The position numbers were made by a program, and so were the translations under genes. Of a stretch of 64,000 nucleotides of DNA, positions 34,320 through 43,096 are shown piece after piece. A model generated the notes under the pieces. It saw nothing but the letters and a program-made list of their open reading frames with translations. It had not been told where the DNA came from and did no database searches. The stretch covers positions 30,237 through 94,236 of the forward strand of contig CADBKZ010000018.1 in the NCBI GenBank assembly GCA_902795355.1. The letters are read 5' to 3'. The number at the start of each line of letters is the position of its first letter. Position 1 is the stretch's first letter. Source of the DNA: an uncultured Ruminococcus sp. GTDB taxonomy: Bacteria > Bacillota > Clostridia > Oscillospirales > CAG-272.

Positions 34320-34850
34320 GGGAAGTTGCTTGAAGCCTTCCCCTTGGGGGAAGGTGGCCGCAAAGCGGCCGGATGAGGCTTCCAATTGCCTGTTACCTTG
34401 CCTCGCCCACGGGAAAATCGGCAAGCCGATAACGAGGTCAGGCTGCAAGCAGCCGGAGAGGGTTATATAAGCGAAAACATTCAACCGCCCTCTCCTGTTG
34501 CTTGCAGCATAAGCTCTTCCCCAAGGGGGAGCCTTACAGTAACTGCCCATTGGAAAGCCTCATCCATAAGTCGCTTGCGACTTTGACACCATTCCCCCAA
34601 GGGGAAGGCTTCAAGCAACAACCCGTTGGAAAATAACACATTTCGCTGATTTCCTGCTGTCCGCGAACATCGCGAGCCTTGCGATTTTGCAATGCAAAAG
34701 CGCGGCTGCTTGCAGCCTTTCCTATGGGGGAAGGTGCCGAGCAATGCGAGGCGGATGAGGCCTTTCTCCCCTTGGGGGAATGGTGCCAAAGTCGCAGGCG
34801 ACTTACGGATGAGGCCACCGCTTGCTTGTCTCTTCGCCGCGCGGCTCACG
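34320..34850. repeat. Hairpin-repeat mosaic, no gene
   Basis: GAAGCCTTCCCCTTGGGGGA with GGCCGCAAAGCGGCCGGATG (34334-34380), a GAGAGGG / CTCTTCCCCAAGGGGGAGCC module (34455-34535) and inverted GATGAGG modules (34555-34610 and 34720-34815). Confidence 0.7.
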
Positions 34851-34861
34851 CCGCGGAATTT

Positions 34862-35743
34862 TCAAACGTACTTTTTCGCCGCAAGCCGCAAGCGGCCTTT
34901 TTTGGTCTCCCCCGCAAAAGGAAGCACGCGGAAGCGGCCGATCGTCCGGATGGAAAGGATGGCGGGCGGGGTCACGGCGCGGTCGGGCCGGAGTTCGGTC
35001 AGAAAATCGACGTCCACATAGCCGGATCGGATCTGCTCGGCCGCCGCCTCTCGGGAAAGGTTTGCGAGCGCCGCGACCACGCAATCCAGCCGCGGGGACG
35101 CGACCGTGTCGTTCACATCGGCGAACGCGCGGCGCGGGACGAAATCGGGCGGCGGCGCATACGGCGCGACTTTGACCGCGTCGTTCGCGACCTTTCCGAG
35201 CGTTTCCGCGAGGAACGGCACGAGCCTCGCCGCGCAAAAAACGACCGAGGATCGGTCGGATTGCGGCACGATGTCTCCAATCGCGTCGCGCTCCAACCCA
35301 AGCCCGAGGAGCGATCCGAGGTAGTCGCGGTGGGTCAGCGTCCGGTAGCCGCTCCCCGTAATCCGCACCGCCGCGACCGCCGCCGCGGCGGGGTCCGGAA
35401 TCGTTTCGGTTGGGTCGGCGTCGTAGGGGTCAAACGCGGGGTCGAAGCCCTCGGGCAGTCTTTCGGGGTCTTGCGGGATCCCGCCTGCCGCTTCAAAGTC
35501 GGGCGAAACGTAAAAATCGGGGACGAGGAACAGGCACGTGCGTTCGGCAGTCGGGTAGCCGCCCCAAAATCGGGTTTGCTCCGCGAATCCGCGCGCTTCC
35601 AGAAACGCCTCGGCCGCGCGCCGCTCCGCTGGCGTTAAAAACGGGCTGACGGCGACCGTTCCCCGCTCCGCGGCGCGAATGTAGTCGTCGACGCGCGCAA
35701 ACAGCCGCGCGTGCGGTTGGTTGGTCTGGTTTGCCGCGCCCAT
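34862..35743 (-). CDS. ylmH: YlmH-like S4-domain RNA-binding protein
   Basis: This 293-residue protein matches YlmH. The N-terminal part has ERGTVAVSPFLTPAERRAAE and FWGGYPTAERTCLFLVPDF, the middle has HRDYLGSLLGLGLERDAIGD, and the C-terminal S4 domain (about 215-293) ends LSIRTIGRFRVLPFAGETKK. In Bacillota YlmH acts in ribosome rescue, binding peptidyl-tRNA on split 50S subunits, and it lies in the cell-division ylm cluster. The ATG at 35743 overlaps the stop of yggT (TGATG). The upstream frame extension was rejected because it overlaps yggT. Confidence 0.92.
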   Translation of the reverse strand: MGAANQTNQPHARLFARVDDYIRAAERGTVAVSPFLTPAERRAAEAFLEARGFAEQTRFWGGYPTAERTCLFLVPDFYVSPDFEAAGGIPQDPERLPEGFDPAFDPYDADPTETIPDPAAAAVAAVRITGSGYRTLTHRDYLGSLLGLGLERDAIGDIVPQSDRSSVVFCAARLVPFLAETLGKVANDAVKVAPYAPPPDFVPRRAFADVNDTVASPRLDCVVAALANLSREAAAEQIRSGYVDVDFLTELRPDRAVTPPAILSIRTIGRFRVLPFAGETKKGRLRLAAKKYV

Positions 35744-36018
35744 CAGAACAGCACCAGCAAGCCGCGCAGAACGGCGATTACCAGAACCGTGATCAGAAAC
35801 GGGACGTCGATGGGCGACCCTTCCATCCAACGCTTGGCCTCGAACAGCCTGCGAATGGGGTAAATCAGCGGCTCCGTTACCAGATACAGGAACGACGCGA
35901 TCCGGCTTTCTTCCATGGGGTCGAACCACGAAAGAATGGCGCGCAAAAATAACCCGACCTCGGCAACGGTCAGGATGGCGGAAAGCGTATGGAGCAAAAT
36001 ATCATAAAAAAGTTCCAT
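35743..36018 (-). CDS. ylmG: YggT family membrane protein (YlmG)
   Basis: This 91-residue protein has two membrane helices, about 5-30 and 68-90. Between them is the conserved segment LSWFDPMEESRIASFLYLVTEP, including the YLVTEPLIYPIRR pattern of YggT/YlmG. The family is tied to cell-division and chromosome-distribution gene clusters. It starts at 36018, downstream of a repeat block, and overlaps ylmH by one base. Confidence 0.92.
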   Translation of the reverse strand: MELFYDILLHTLSAILTVAEVGLFLRAILSWFDPMEESRIASFLYLVTEPLIYPIRRLFEAKRWMEGSPIDVPFLITVLVIAVLRGLLVLF

Positions 36019-36039
36019 GGATCACCAAAAGCCAGAAAT

Positions 36040-36180
36040 TAAGGTCTTTTTAATGTCAAGAGACTGTTAAGGTCGTGGGAAACTTTTTGAAAAAAGTTTC
36101 CCACACCTTTCAAAAACTTTCGCGCAGGTATGGTTTTGCGCATAAGGGGTGTTTGCGATAAATTTTGACAAGAACTCCTT
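36040..36180. repeat. GTCAAGAGACTGTTAAGGTC repeat with palindrome
   Basis: TTTTAATGTCAAGAGACTGT leads to a GTGGGAAACTTTTT/AAAAAGTTTCCCAC palindrome (36075-36104) and AACTTTCGCGCAGGTATGG...GGGGTGTTTGCG. It is the same family as 10621-10842, again right upstream of a minus-strand gene. Confidence 0.68.
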
Positions 36181-36884
36181 CCACCACTCGCTCTGCTCGC
36201 GGTCCCCCTCCCCCGATGGTGGAGGTAAAAGTTGTTGACAATCGGAAAAGCAAAATCGGATTTTTACAACAGATTTTTTCAACAGGTTTCTTCCAACAGG
36301 CTTCTTTTATTAACAGGTTCTTTTTAACGGGTTCTTTTCAATAGACTTCTTTCCAACGGGAAGTTACTTTGACCTCCTCCATCGGGGGAGGTGGCGCGCA
36401 CGCTTGCGGGCGTGACGGAAGGAGTTTCAGGCGGGCTGTTGCTTGAAGCCTTCCCCTTGGGGGAAGGTGGATTGCCGCGGAGCGGCAAGACGGATGAGGC
36501 CTTTGAGCCTTCTCCAGCGGGGAAGGCGCCGAGCATCGTGAGGCGGATGAGGCTTCCGGTTGTCTGTTACTTCGCCTCGCCCGCGGGAAAATCGGCAAGT
36601 CGATTACGAGGTGGATTGGAGTAAAGCGACAAGACGGAGAGGGTTAAATCTGTGGTTTTATTTCAACAGCCCTCTCCGTCAGGCTCACAGGTTCGCCTGC
36701 CACCTCTCCCCGAGGGCGAGGCGAAGTAACCAGCAAATGAAAGCCCTCTCCATAAGTCGCTTGCAACTTTGTCACCATTCCCCAAAGGGGAAGGCTCAAA
36801 GTTACAACACCGTAGGGCGGGCGGCCAAAGGCCGCGTTGGCTTCCGCTCCCGCCGCGATTGACCCACAAAAATCATTATTTGCC
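36181..36884. repeat. Hairpin-repeat mosaic, no gene
   Basis: Contains CCTTCCACCAC...CCCCCTCCCCCGATGGTGGA (36178-36230), runs of CAACAGG/TTCTTTT (36270-36350) and a GGAGGTGGCGCGCACGCTTG module (36385-36430). GATGAGGC modules follow (36445-36560), then a GAGAGGG / CCACCTCTCCCCGAGGG module (36640-36730). Confidence 0.7.
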
Positions 36885-37022
36885 GTAGGGAACAACCTGC
36901 GGTTGTATGGGGCTTGCTCCCGCCGAAAAAAACGGAAAAAAGGAAACAACAACTATGCGGATATTCACTCCCGTTTATTTGCAAAAATCTTTCGCTTCCG
37001 GCGGGGCAAGCCCCCGCCCTAC
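36885..37022. repeat. MITE-like element, copy 7
   Basis: The left arm GCCGTAGGGAACAACCTGCG continues into TTGTATGGGG. The interior has ATGCGGATATTCACTCCCGT, and the right GC arm ends GCCCCCGCCCTAC. Confidence 0.7.
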
Positions 37023-37417
37023 AAGTAATCCACAGGCTATTCCCTGCGGAATACAGGCTTTTTGAGATTCTCCCCTCTGTCCGCAAGCATCATGAGCCAA
37101 CCCCCTGCGGGAAAGGTGCCGAGCAACGCGAGGCGGATGAGGAGAGCAAGTTTTAACAAATAAAGGTTATGGTTTGTAAATCATAGAGTAGCAAGAACGA
37201 ATAAATAGCAGAATAAGGGAAGAAAAGCATAATGTTTCTCTCCTCATCCGTCTTGCCGCTCCGCGTCAATCCACCTTCCCCGCTGGGGAAGGCTCAAAGT
37301 TACAACAGTCAGACAGCGGGCATAGGGGGAGAAAAGCACCCTCATTCCCGTTTTTTCCCGCCGTCCGAAAACATCCTTTTATTTTTCCCGCGTTTGCTTT
37401 TCTGGGTGGGGGAGAGT
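37023..37417. repeat. Partly repetitive gap, no gene
   Basis: GATGAGG modules at 37090-37145 and 37240-37295 flank a stretch (37150-37230) that reappears inverted near 63850-63950. The segment 37330-37417 holds nothing recognisable. Confidence 0.55.
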
Positions 37418-37467
37418 TTGAGAGGGGGCGGAGCTCTTTTCGCGAAAAGAGCCCCGCCCCCTCTCAA
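37418..37467. terminator. Long palindrome, distal to sepF
   Basis: 25-base arms with one mismatch and apex GCTCTTTTCG|CGAAAAGAGC. It belongs to the long-palindrome family. Confidence 0.6.
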
Positions 37468-37509
37468 GGCTCCTTCCTTTCCAACGCGGCCGCGCGCGGC
37501 AATTTACGG

Positions 37510-37549
37510 TTGGAGACCTTTTTCTTCGCCGGAAGAAAAAGGTCTCCAA
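37510..37549 (-). terminator. Palindrome after sepF
   Basis: 18-base exact arms with a GCCG loop, apex ACCTTTTTCTTC/GAAGAAAAAGGT, 25 bp beyond the sepF stop. Confidence 0.65.
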
Positions 37550-37574
37550 CCCCCAAAGTCGCTCTCTTGTTTTT

Positions 37575-38066
37575 TTACGCTTCTTCCTCGTCTTCGTCCT
37601 CGTCCTCTTCGCCGAGGCTATCGGGAAGAACGCCGGCAATATCCACGCCGGTGGGGGAGATTACAATGGTGTTGCGGTTGGTCTTTTTCATCTCGCCGCC
37701 GATTACATACGCCACGCCCGCGAGAAAATCGACCAAGCGGAACGCCTGATCTTTTTCCAGATTGCTGATGTCCAGAAGGACGATGCACCCGTCTTTGAGC
37801 AGGTCGGCGATCTTGGCCGCGTCGGCGTTCGAGCGGGGGGCCATCAGCTTAATGGAGACCTTTTCGGAAGCCGCGGGACGAATGGTGGTGTTTTTGCGGG
37901 CGGGCGAATCCACCGCCGCAATGCCTTTGGCAACGTCGGGGTCGTCCTCGGCGGGCGGAACGGCGTCCGCGGGGTCGTAGGCGTTGTCGTAAATGTCGCC
38001 GTCGTCCACATCAATGGGGTCTTCAATGGGGTCGTTGCCGCGAATAAAGCGTTTCAAAATGTTCAT
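37575..38066 (-). CDS. sepF: Cell division protein SepF
   Basis: This 163-residue protein has the SepF pattern. An N-terminal amphipathic start (MNILKRFI) and an acidic linker (about 13-50) lead to the SepF domain with DGCIVLLDISNLEKDQAFRL, VDFLAGVAYVIGG and NTIVISPTGVDI. A long acidic tail EEDEDEDEEE ends it. SepF bundles FtsZ filaments and anchors them to the membrane. It overlaps the end of the yggS gene by four bases (ATGA-type), so the order miaA-yggS-sepF is an operon. Confidence 0.95.
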   Translation of the reverse strand: MNILKRFIRGNDPIEDPIDVDDGDIYDNAYDPADAVPPAEDDPDVAKGIAAVDSPARKNTTIRPAASEKVSIKLMAPRSNADAAKIADLLKDGCIVLLDISNLEKDQAFRLVDFLAGVAYVIGGEMKKTNRNTIVISPTGVDIAGVLPDSLGEEDEDEDEEEA

Positions 38067-38788
38067 GTGCGTTCTCCTTTTTCGGTAGATTGTTCCAGAA
38101 AGAGGGACCGGCCGACGCGAACGACCGTCGCCCCTTCTTCAATGGCGGGTTCAAAGCTTTCGGACATCCCCATGGAAAACACGGGGGTACCTATATTATG
38201 AAGCGTTTTTTGCCAAATGTCAAGACCCAAACGAAAAGTTTCCGAGAAAAATTTTCGGTAGAGGTCGGGCGAATCGCACCGCGGGGCCATGGTCATGAAC
38301 CCGCGCAGGCGCAGGTTGGGGAACGCCGCAAGGGCTTGGCAAAAGGCGGGCGCGTCCTCGGGCAGAACGCCGCTTTTGGCGGCTTCCCGCCCGCTGTTGA
38401 CCTCGCAGAGAACGTCCATCGTCAGCCCGCGCTTGGCGGCTTGGCGGTCGATCTCCTTGGCAAGGGAGAGGCTGTCCACCGAGTGGATCATCACCACTTT
38501 ATCGATGATGTACTTGACCTTGTTGGATTGAAGCGTTCCGATGAAATGGAAGCGGACGCCCGCGCGGTTGACCGTTTCCCAATGGTCGAGCAGCTGCTGA
38601 ACGCGGTTCTCCCCGAGGTCGCGGACGCCGAGCGTTTGGGTCAGGTAGTCGATGTGCGGCGCGTCGGTGTACTTAACGGCGGCCACCAGCAGGACTTCGG
38701 GGTTCCCGACGCGGGCGCGGGCAGCGTCGATCCGCGCGCGGATTCCGGCGTAATTCGCGTTCATATAGGAAAGATCCATGGAAAACAT
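38063..38788 (-). CDS. ylmE: YggS/YlmE family pyridoxal phosphate homeostasis protein
   Basis: This protein of about 241 residues has the PLP-lysine motif LLVAAVKYTDAPHI, then LGENRVQQLLDHWE, WHFIGTLQSNK-like FHFIGTLQSNKVKY, and the C-terminal MGMSESFEPAIEEGATVVRV. YggS proteins bind PLP and affect vitamin B6 and amino-acid balance; they have no known enzyme activity. The ATG at 38788 overlaps the miaA stop (TGATG), but AGGAG lies only two bases away. The ATG at 38776 with an 11-base spacing is equally plausible, and a GTG at 38791 is less so. Confidence 0.9.
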   Translation of the reverse strand: MFSMDLSYMNANYAGIRARIDAARARVGNPEVLLVAAVKYTDAPHIDYLTQTLGVRDLGENRVQQLLDHWETVNRAGVRFHFIGTLQSNKVKYIIDKVVMIHSVDSLSLAKEIDRQAAKRGLTMDVLCEVNSGREAAKSGVLPEDAPAFCQALAAFPNLRLRGFMTMAPRCDSPDLYRKFFSETFRLGLDIWQKTLHNIGTPVFSMGMSESFEPAIEEGATVVRVGRSLFLEQSTEKGERT

Positions 38789-39720
38789 CACTCCTCTCGG
38801 AAAAGGGCGCGCAGCAGGTCAGCGGGGTCGGCCGCCGAAAGCGCGGACGCGGAGACCCACCGGACATAGGGCTTGGCGCGGAACCACGTCAGCTGCCGCT
38901 TGGCGTACTGACGGGTGGCGATTTTGAGCGCGTCCGCGGCCTCTTCCGGCGAACACGTACCGCGCAAACAGGGCAAAATTTCCTTATAGCCGATGGCTTG
39001 CGCCGCCGTTGCGTTGCGGCGGAACACCCCGCGCGCGTCAAGGTCGGCGGTCTCTTCCAGCAGTCCCTCGGCCATCATGCGGTCCACGCGGCGGTCAATG
39101 CGCTCCACCAGCTCCGCGCGCGGGCGGTCGACGCCCACCACGGCGGCGAAATATCGGCTTTCGGCGGCTTGGGAGCGGCGGTCCCATTCGCTTTTGGGAA
39201 CGCCGGTCAGACGGTAAATTTCGAGCGCGCGCACCACGCGGCGGACGTTGTTGGGGTGAACGGCCGCGGCGGTTTCGGGATCGACAGCACACAATTTTGT
39301 GTGCAAAAACACATTTCCGTGTTTTTCGGCAAGAGCAAACAGTTCCTGCCGCAGGGCGTCGTCGCGGGCGGTTTCTGCGGTCAGGCCGCCGAAGAGGAAA
39401 CGGTCGAGGTAGAGGCCCGTCCCGCCGCAGAACACGGGGAGTTTCCCGCGCGCGGCGATGTCGCGGACGGCGACCTCGGCGGCGGCAACGTAGTCGGCCA
39501 CCGAAAAAGGCTCGGCGGGGTCGGCGATGTCGATCAGGTGGTGGGGGACGCCGCGCATTTCGGCGGCGGTGGGCTTGGCGGTACCGATGTTCATGCCGCG
39601 GTAGACCTGCATGGAGTCGCAGGAGACGACCTCGCCCCCGAGGGCCTCGCAGAGGCGGACGGCAAATTCGCTTTTTCCGGACGCCGTTGCGCCGACGACC
39701 GCGACCACGTGCGTTTTCAT
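38788..39720 (-). CDS. miaA: tRNA dimethylallyltransferase
   Basis: This 310-residue protein has the P-loop GATASGKSEFA at about 10-20, then GGEVVSCDSMQVYRGMNIGT, PHHLIDIADP and CGGTGLYLD. The later segment HPNNVRRVVRALEIYRLTG is also typical. It adds an isopentenyl group to A37 of tRNAs that read UNN codons. The start at 39720 matches the family N-terminus; upstream codons lack homology. A promoter lies at 39746-39774. It is the first gene of the miaA-ylmE-sepF operon. Confidence 0.95.
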   Translation of the reverse strand: MKTHVVAVVGATASGKSEFAVRLCEALGGEVVSCDSMQVYRGMNIGTAKPTAAEMRGVPHHLIDIADPAEPFSVADYVAAAEVAVRDIAARGKLPVFCGGTGLYLDRFLFGGLTAETARDDALRQELFALAEKHGNVFLHTKLCAVDPETAAAVHPNNVRRVVRALEIYRLTGVPKSEWDRRSQAAESRYFAAVVGVDRPRAELVERIDRRVDRMMAEGLLEETADLDARGVFRRNATAAQAIGYKEILPCLRGTCSPEEAADALKIATRQYAKRQLTWFRAKPYVRWVSASALSAADPADLLRALFREE

Positions 39721-39745
39721 ATTCCGCCACCCCCGTTCTTCTTCT

Positions 39746-39774
39746 ATTGTACACCAAAACAAGCGAAATGTCAA
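39746..39774 (-). promoter_or_regulatory. Sigma-A promoter of miaA-ylmE-sepF
   Basis: TTGACA (39769-39774) and TACAAT (39746-39751) on the minus strand with a 17-bp spacer. Confidence 0.78.
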
Positions 39775-39809
39775 GTCCTATCAGCCACTCTCGCAAGGAA
39801 AAAATAATT

Positions 39810-39840
39810 AACCCTACCCCGCAAAGCGCGGGGTAGGGTT
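39810..39840. terminator. Terminator of the metallopeptidase lipoprotein gene
   Basis: AACCCTACCCCGC and its complement form a 13-bp stem with a five-base loop, eight bases past the stop at 39848. T-rich stretches follow on both strands, so it may work in both directions. Confidence 0.8.
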
Positions 39841-39847
39841 TTCTCTT

Positions 39848-42184
39848 TTATGCCGCCCAGCCGAAAGCATTCATTATGTATCTTGTAAATTCTTCGCCGC
39901 AAGCATTCGCATCAACTTCGCACGCTTGGGTTCTATAACCATACCAATCAACATTCGGACGAATATAATTTGAGCTGTCAAATGTCCTTGCAATCTCATA
40001 ATCCCATGAACTATCTCCTGTAATTGACATTGCATTTTGGATACATTGATTTTGATATGCGTGCCGCATTTCGTGTCCAATCGTATTGATGAGTTCCTTC
40101 ATATCCCGATGGCCGGATGCGTTCATGTTAATTTCAAGAGAATTATTATATTCGTTATACTCGCCATACGAATTGACGTCGCTATCGTATACTATTTTTA
40201 CCGTTGGTCGTTCGTCAATTCCGTAAGCTATTGTCGCTTGATCAACAAGATCGTTTATCAAATCCTCTTGCTCGCCCTTTGAAAGTTTGGTAGGATCACG
40301 ATTTGAATCTTTCAGCGAAAGGTACTGTTCTTCTCTGAATTTATTGCACACCGCCGACTTTGGATAAAGCCCTGAAATATCTAATTTTTGGTCGATCGCA
40401 TCCAATCCGCGGTAGATCAGCATTCCGGTAATCAATCCCGCGCCGAAACCGGCAAGTTTTCCCATATATTGTTTGCCGGAAACTTTTGCAACAATTTTTG
40501 CAACGTAGTTGGAAACGAGTCCGGCTCCAACGCCGGTTGCAACTGCCTTTGCAACCGTTGTAACCGATGCGCGCACAACATGCGCCGCGGTCTGAAAGGA
40601 ATTAAGGCCTTTTACCTTTGCAATGCTCAACGCTTTGGAAACCGGCATCATCACATTGGAAAGAATTGTACATCCGACTCCCCAAATATGATAAACCAAT
40701 GTGGCGGTCTGTTCGTCCGGAATCATTTGCTTGAACAAGGCCAAAACGGGGTTGTTCGCTTCGGCAACATCCCCTTTTGCACCGTAGTAAACATCCTGCG
40801 CGCCCGCCAGCATGTTAGCAACATTATAAACAATTGCGGAAGTTCCGGTTGTAATAACGATAGCAGATACAACAATCACTCCGCCTTGACATACGCAGAC
40901 AACCGAAGCAACCGCGCCGGTCGCGGCAAGGCCGGAACCGATTGTGGAAATAATGCCGTTTGTAACCCGTTCTTCATCCGCGGCGCTTTTGGATCCGAGA
41001 ATATGCGCTTTTCCGTTGCTGTCAAAGTCCAAAAACTGATTCCCGTTGAGTTTTATTTTTTTGACGCCGGATTTGATAAAACTTTCAACTTTTGCCGCTC
41101 CGATTTCCGATTTCTGCGAAATCGTATCCATCGTTTCGCCATTCACAACGAACACCGTTGCCAGATCGCCCGTTGAGTTTTCTTCAACATCAACAATCGC
41201 ATTGATCGTTGTGGAAGCGCCCTGAAAACTTTCCGGATGATTTGCATACAATTCTTCCACTTCTTTGGAAGCATCTTCTACGGTGTAAACGTATTTTTCG
41301 TTGTCAAAATCGTAGAGCGTGATTTTGGGGTCGTAATTGCTTTTTTTGTTTTCTTTGAGCGATACTTGCAGAACGTAATGATCCTGTTGCCGATAGCAAA
41401 AATATACATCATTGAATATTCCGCTGAAATTTTCAAACGAGGCATATTCCTCGACAACAAACGATTCAACCGCCGTTCCTTGCGACCCTGTTGAAACCGC
41501 AATCAAGCCGGATTGAACCATGTTATCCGTAATTTTTTCTCCGGTATATTGATCCGAAATTAACTGAACAAACCCGCAGGAACAGATTTTATTTTCGCCT
41601 TCTTCAATGAAAACCTCGCCCTTTGAAAAGATCAATCCGGCATAGACGTTCCCTTTATAGTACGCCGCTCCATTGAGAACCGTATACCCTCTTGCTCCCA
41701 AAACAGAACTCAAATAGTAGGTTATAAATTGTTCCGTCAGATACGTTTTGCCGACGGTAACGGCTCCCTCTTCGTTGAAGGAACTGTTTCGCGCCAAATC
41801 TTTGATTGGGTGTTCGGGATCGCACTCGGCATATCTGATTTCCGGTTCTTCCTCTTTTTGGTCCAATCCGGCAATAAAATCCTTAACATTCCCCACAAGC
41901 TCGTTTGCCTTGGAACTCGCCTTTGCATAGCCGATCTCTGTAAGGCCGGCGGCCTCATTGTATACGTAAATTACCCCGTCCTTGGCTGTTCCGTACATGG
42001 ATGTAATTTTATTCTTTGCCTTATCGAATGTTTTTTGCGCATCTGATAATAGTTTGCTTCCCTGTTCTTTCGCCGAAGTAAAATCAAACGCACACCCGCA
42101 TGCTGAAAACACAAGTGCAATCGATAATACAAAGCATAAAATTGATTTTGCAACAGTTCTCTTTTTGTTGTTCATTTTTGACAT
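39848..42184 (-). CDS. Lipoprotein with C-terminal HExxH metallopeptidase domain, toxin-like architecture
   Basis: This 778-residue protein has a signal segment (about 13-28) ending in FSACGC, a probable lipidation site. A beta-rich region covers about 120-400. A Gly/Ala/Val-rich hydrophobic stretch at about 420-600 contains NMLAGAQDVYYGAKGD and NPVLALF, reminiscent of the pretoxin segment of polymorphic toxins. The C-terminal domain (about 650-778) has IGHEMRHAYQ, an HExxH zinc motif at 704-708, and a likely third ligand in ACEVDANACGEEF near 756. It is AT-richer than its neighbours, suggesting transfer. A cargo peptidase or toxin role is inferred, and no immunity gene is identified. Confidence 0.72.
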   Translation of the reverse strand: MSKMNNKKRTVAKSILCFVLSIALVFSACGCAFDFTSAKEQGSKLLSDAQKTFDKAKNKITSMYGTAKDGVIYVYNEAAGLTEIGYAKASSKANELVGNVKDFIAGLDQKEEEPEIRYAECDPEHPIKDLARNSSFNEEGAVTVGKTYLTEQFITYYLSSVLGARGYTVLNGAAYYKGNVYAGLIFSKGEVFIEEGENKICSCGFVQLISDQYTGEKITDNMVQSGLIAVSTGSQGTAVESFVVEEYASFENFSGIFNDVYFCYRQQDHYVLQVSLKENKKSNYDPKITLYDFDNEKYVYTVEDASKEVEELYANHPESFQGASTTINAIVDVEENSTGDLATVFVVNGETMDTISQKSEIGAAKVESFIKSGVKKIKLNGNQFLDFDSNGKAHILGSKSAADEERVTNGIISTIGSGLAATGAVASVVCVCQGGVIVVSAIVITTGTSAIVYNVANMLAGAQDVYYGAKGDVAEANNPVLALFKQMIPDEQTATLVYHIWGVGCTILSNVMMPVSKALSIAKVKGLNSFQTAAHVVRASVTTVAKAVATGVGAGLVSNYVAKIVAKVSGKQYMGKLAGFGAGLITGMLIYRGLDAIDQKLDISGLYPKSAVCNKFREEQYLSLKDSNRDPTKLSKGEQEDLINDLVDQATIAYGIDERPTVKIVYDSDVNSYGEYNEYNNSLEINMNASGHRDMKELINTIGHEMRHAYQNQCIQNAMSITGDSSWDYEIARTFDSSNYIRPNVDWYGYRTQACEVDANACGEEFTRYIMNAFGWAA

Positions 42185-42217
42185 GTCCCTTTCTGTGCGG
42201 ATTTCCGGATTTTTCTT

Positions 42218-42427
42218 TCATTCATTGTCATTTGCGGAATGTTTGCCGGCTTTGAAAATGATCCGGCGAAACGGGTAGGCAATTATCTTTGCGATAAGAA
42301 TGATTACATATAAAGCAATCCAAAAAGCCGCCTCGACAGCCCATAAAAGCAAAAACAAAAGGAACGTTATAAGCATTATTTTGCCATGCGGAAGCGGTGT
42401 AAACCGAAAATGAATGTGAGAAAACAT
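42218..42427 (-). CDS. Small membrane protein upstream of the metallopeptidase gene
   Basis: This 69-residue protein has one long or two short hydrophobic helices (about 18-50, LITFLLFLLLWAVEAAFWIA then LYVIILIAKIIAYPF) and a short charged tail. The start at 42427 follows AAAGGACAAAAT. It lies 33 bp upstream of the metallopeptidase gene and is co-directional, so it may belong to the same transcript. The family is not recognised. It could serve that protein as an accessory or immunity factor, but nothing in the sequence shows this. Confidence 0.6.
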   Translation of the reverse strand: MFSHIHFRFTPLPHGKIMLITFLLFLLLWAVEAAFWIALYVIILIAKIIAYPFRRIIFKAGKHSANDNE

Positions 42428-42524
42428 ATTTTGTCCTTTCATGCTTTTCAGATTTTATGATTTCAAATTATGCGTTTCCTTCTAAAAAAGAGTGATGATT
42501 TTCCAATTGATCAGAATGAAATAT

Positions 42525-42544
42525 ATATAATGTTTACATTATAT
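42525..42544. promoter_or_regulatory. AT-rich palindrome between divergent genes
   Basis: ATATAATG-TTTA-CATTATAT is a perfect 8-bp inverted repeat. A related ACATCATATAATGT lies at about 42590-42603. It is a possible operator for the XRE regulator encoded next to it. The whole gap 42428-42614 is AT-rich. Confidence 0.5.
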
Positions 42545-42614
42545 CATGTATGTGTCTATTTGTCAAGTGTTTTTTGATATATAATTGTTACATCATATAA
42601 TGTGGAGATTTGAT

Positions 42615-42818
42615 ATGAAATTGAGAATACTTGATATTTTGAAAGAAAAAGGGAAAACCAAGTATTGGTTGTATATTCAGCTGGGGTTAAGTTATCAAAA
42701 CTTTAACAGGATCGTGAACAACGAAACAAGTGGAATTAAATTTGAAAATTTGCAAGCAATCTGCGACATTCTAGAGTGTACGCCAAACGATCTTTTTGAA
42801 GAGTACCACGGGAGGTAA
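42615..42818 (+). CDS. XRE-family helix-turn-helix regulator (Cro/CI type)
   Basis: This 67-residue protein is a single HTH_3/HTH_26 type domain. ILDILKEKGKTKYWLYIQLG and LSYQNFNRIVNNETSGIKFE cover the recognition helices, and LQAICDILECTPNDLFEEY is the usual ending. It is transcribed divergently from the small membrane protein and metallopeptidase, and may repress them or itself from the palindromes between the genes. The start at 42615 is the first ATG matching the domain; an upstream ATG lies within the palindromic region. Confidence 0.88.
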   Translation: MKLRILDILKEKGKTKYWLYIQLGLSYQNFNRIVNNETSGIKFENLQAICDILECTPNDLFEEYHGR

Positions 42819-42982
42819 AAAAGCATTCTGCCACTTTCCCCACAAAAAAGCGGTTCAAATCACTTATTAAAAAGCCTTTTCCATCGCCCGCAACGGCACG
42901 GTGGATAAGGCTTTGTTTGTCTGTTTCCCCGCCAACGCCGCGGGCGGAAAAACCGCGCGGCGAAAAGTTGTTCCGTTCCGGC

Positions 42983-43011
42983 TTGACTTTTGCGCCGTTC
43001 GATGATATAAT
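42983..43011 (+). promoter_or_regulatory. Sigma-A promoter of the MATE gene
   Basis: TTGACT (42983-42988) and TATAAT (43006-43011), 17-bp spacer. A second TATAAT overlaps just downstream (43014-43019). Confidence 0.8.
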
Positions 43012-43096
43012 GATATAATGAATATGCGCCAATGCGGCCGCCGCGTGATTTCGCGGCCGCGCAAACGCCCCCATCTCTCTCAAAGGACAAGCTGCC

